Assembly (NCBI GenBank): GCA_027334785.1
Contig: DAHWQF010000169.1
Span: forward strand, 1 to 7,026
Reading direction: 5' to 3'
Origin: Acidimicrobiaceae bacterium
GTDB lineage: Bacteria > Actinomycetota > Acidimicrobiia > Acidimicrobiales > Palsa-688
DNA length: 7,026 bases
The notes under the pieces were generated by a model. It was not told the origin of the DNA, did not search any database, and saw only the letters and a program-made list of their open reading frames with translations. How positions within the stretch are numbered: position 1 is the stretch's first letter; every line of letters begins with the position of its first letter. The translations under genes and the position numbers were made by a program. Positions 6,304 through 7,026 of this stretch are shown here, in pieces.

Positions 6304-6657
6304 ATGCGCGAGGATTGCCGGCACTTCCAGAGCAGGACTTACTCGGATGGCGAAGTGGCGCGCTTTTGCGTCCTCGACCTGGCGCCCGAGGCCCCGTGGC
6401 GCTGCCCTGCGAACTGCGCACGCTACGAGAAGGGCCTGACGGACGGCACCTCGGTCGTCGGGCCCCTTGCTCGCCCGGAGGTCGAGGCCGAGCCCGACGC
6501 CCCCGAAGGCGAAGCGGCCAGCGTCTTGGAGGCTGCCGAGCTCGTCGTGACCGCGGACGAGGCCGAGATCGTGAAAGAGGTCGAGCGTGGGGCCAGGCCG
6601 TGGTGGAAGCCCTGGAGACGGAAGGAGGCAGGTGGGCCTCGCTTCGGCCAGCGCTGA
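6304..6657 (+). CDS. Small conserved four-cysteine protein of unknown function
   Basis: 117 residues from ATG 6304. The N-terminal part holds four cysteines at 5, 22, 34 and 38 (DCRHF, RFCVLDLAPEAPWRC, ANC), a pattern suited to binding zinc or an iron-sulfur cluster. The middle is acidic and alanine/glutamate-rich, probably helical, and the end is basic and tryptophan-rich (RPWWKPWRRK). I recall similar small proteins starting MR-DCRHFESRTY with DLAPEAPWRC in actinobacterial genomes, without a known function. The start at 6304 is set by that conserved beginning; GTG 6298 is also in frame, and no clear ribosome site is seen. Its GC content is much higher than that of the sugar genes. It runs toward the oxidoreductase remnant, whose recognisable sequence stops three bases after this stop codon. 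Confidence 0.72.
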   Translation: MREDCRHFQSRTYSDGEVARFCVLDLAPEAPWRCPANCARYEKGLTDGTSVVGPLARPEVEAEPDAPEGEAASVLEAAELVVTADEAEIVKEVERGARPWWKPWRRKEAGGPRFGQR

Positions 6658-6660
6658 GCA

Positions 6661-6811
6661 CTCGAGACCGTGGCGCTCGTCCACGGGGGCGAGGGGGAAG
6701 GTCACCTGGGCCGGGCCCATCAGGCCGACCTCGACCCAAATGTTGGAGGGGACCGAAAGAGGCGGCCGTGTGGCCGGCGATCCCCGCGCCGAGCACGACC
6801 ACGCGGCTCAT
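6661..6811 (-). pseudogene. Remnant of FAD-dependent oxidoreductase (sulfide:quinone oxidoreductase-like)
   Basis: On the minus strand ATG 6811-6809 begins MSRVVVLGAGIAGHTAASF, the dinucleotide-binding glycine motif (GAGIAG) that opens flavoprotein oxidoreductases. The frame then jumps: after one base, the neighbouring frame reads VPSNIWVEVGLMGPAQVTF and continues PLAPVDERHGLE, ending at 6661. In related intact proteins these blocks are separated by about 20 to 25 residues and followed by some 300 more. An internal deletion with a frame change, plus loss of nearly all of the C-terminal part, therefore left a gene remnant. The ribosome site is still perfect. The family recognition comes from memory of such proteins; the frame break is read directly. 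A sequencing or assembly error could explain the frameshift, but not the missing 3' end. Confidence 0.75.
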
Positions 6812-6814
6812 GTG

Positions 6815-6824
6815 CCACCTCCCC
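6815..6824 (-). promoter_or_regulatory. Ribosome binding site of the oxidoreductase remnant
   Basis: Read on the minus strand, GGGGAGGTGG precedes GCAC-ATG, placing GGAGGT 5 bases upstream of the start at 6811. Its integrity shows that ATG 6811 was a true start and that the decay is probably recent. Confidence 0.65.
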
Positions 6825-6853
6825 GGCAGCGCCCGAGTCGAGGACTGGCGGAC

Positions 6854-6870
6854 CCGTCCGACCCGGACGG
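6854..6870. promoter_or_regulatory. Palindrome between divergent genes
   Basis: CCGTCC (6854-6859) and GGACGG (6865-6870) are inverted around GACCC. The site lies in the 120-base gap between the minus-strand oxidoreductase start and the plus-strand radical-SAM start, where a shared control region is expected. It could be an operator or an RNA hairpin in a leader. It is GC-only and could be chance. Confidence 0.25.
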
Positions 6871-6931
6871 CAGGGATGGCTCCTCACTGCGCCAGGCGGG
6901 GCGCCCCTCGCAGGCGTACTCTCGGTCCTGC

Positions 6932-7026
6932 ATGCCAGAGGCCCCCTTCCTGGTGATGGCCAAGCCGGCCGGTCCCACCTGCAACCTCGCGTGCGACTAC
7001 TGCTACTACCTAGCCAAGCGGGACCT
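6932..7026 (+). CDS. Radical SAM protein, anaerobic sulfatase-maturase type (3' partial)
   Basis: Only the first 31 full codons are in the window. They read MPEAPFLVMAKPAGPTCNLA, followed by CDYCYYLAKRDL. CNLACDYC is the CX3CX2C motif whose cysteines (residues 17, 21 and 24) bind the S-adenosylmethionine-cleaving 4Fe-4S cluster. The flanking KPAGPTCNL and YCYYLAK are typical of anaerobic sulfatase-maturating enzymes, which oxidise a Cys or Ser of sulfatases to formylglycine. A related peptide-modifying radical SAM enzyme with SPASM domain is possible, since the rest is not visible. ATG 6932 fits the usual distance to the motif; ATG 6956 (MAKPAG) is an alternative. No strong ribosome site is seen. 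Confidence 0.85.
   Translation, partial: MPEAPFLVMAKPAGPTCNLACDYCYYLAKRD

Noticed and set aside
6015..6956. 313-codon open frame on the plus strand
   Set aside because: It overlaps the LacI end, the Cys4 gene and the radical-SAM start in another frame, and is Arg/Gly/Pro-rich without motifs: a GC-driven open frame.
1..7026. CRISPR arrays, tRNA/rRNA genes, insertion sequences, attachment sites
   Set aside because: No regularly spaced repeats, no tRNA or rRNA signatures, and no transposase or terminal inverted repeats were seen on either strand.

Overview
The window holds most of a sugar-import operon of xylose (XylFGH) type, a lactonase/regulator gene pair, and a compositionally different, more GC-rich flank with a decayed gene and the start of a radical-SAM sulfatase maturase. 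GC is high throughout, GTG/TTG starts are plausible, and genes overlap by ATGA. A short four-cysteine protein near 6304 resembles, from memory, small proteins of Actinobacteria, perhaps Acidimicrobiia. The best guess is therefore a high-GC actinobacterium, possibly a metagenomic contig. The class-level call is tentative.

Layout, all on + unless stated. 3-728: C-terminal two thirds of a XylF-like periplasmic sugar-binding protein, cut by the window edge. 740-834: hairpins in the gap after it. 871-1605 and 1700-2464: two separate single-domain ABC ATPases. 2461-3789: a XylH-type permease. 4035-4793: a metallo-beta-lactamase-fold hydrolase of the AiiA/AttM lactonase group. 4790-6055: a LacI-family repressor overlapping it. 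6056-6303: no gene. 6304-6657: a small Cys4 protein. 6661-6811 (minus): the remnant of an FAD-dependent (sulfide:quinone-type) oxidoreductase. 6932 to the right edge: the N-terminus of a radical-SAM enzyme of the anaerobic sulfatase-maturase type.

How the genes may work together: the binding protein would capture a sugar outside the membrane and deliver it to the permease, driven by an ATPase pair. The two ATPases are full Walker-type domains encoded one after the other, instead of the usual single fused XylG/RbsA polypeptide. The first carries glutamine where the catalytic switch (H-loop) histidine belongs, so the pair may be an asymmetric heterodimer with one weakened site. The lactonase-fold enzyme and the LacI regulator are translationally coupled and probably act on, and respond to, the imported sugar or a lactone made from it. 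No sugar isomerase, kinase or dehydrogenase is visible.

Nothing here is clearly a wholly new system. The most unusual points are the tandem, asymmetric ATPases, the lactonase-like enzyme that lacks the AiiA-type tyrosine, the hairpins at gene ends, and the truncated oxidoreductase at a sharp change in base composition.
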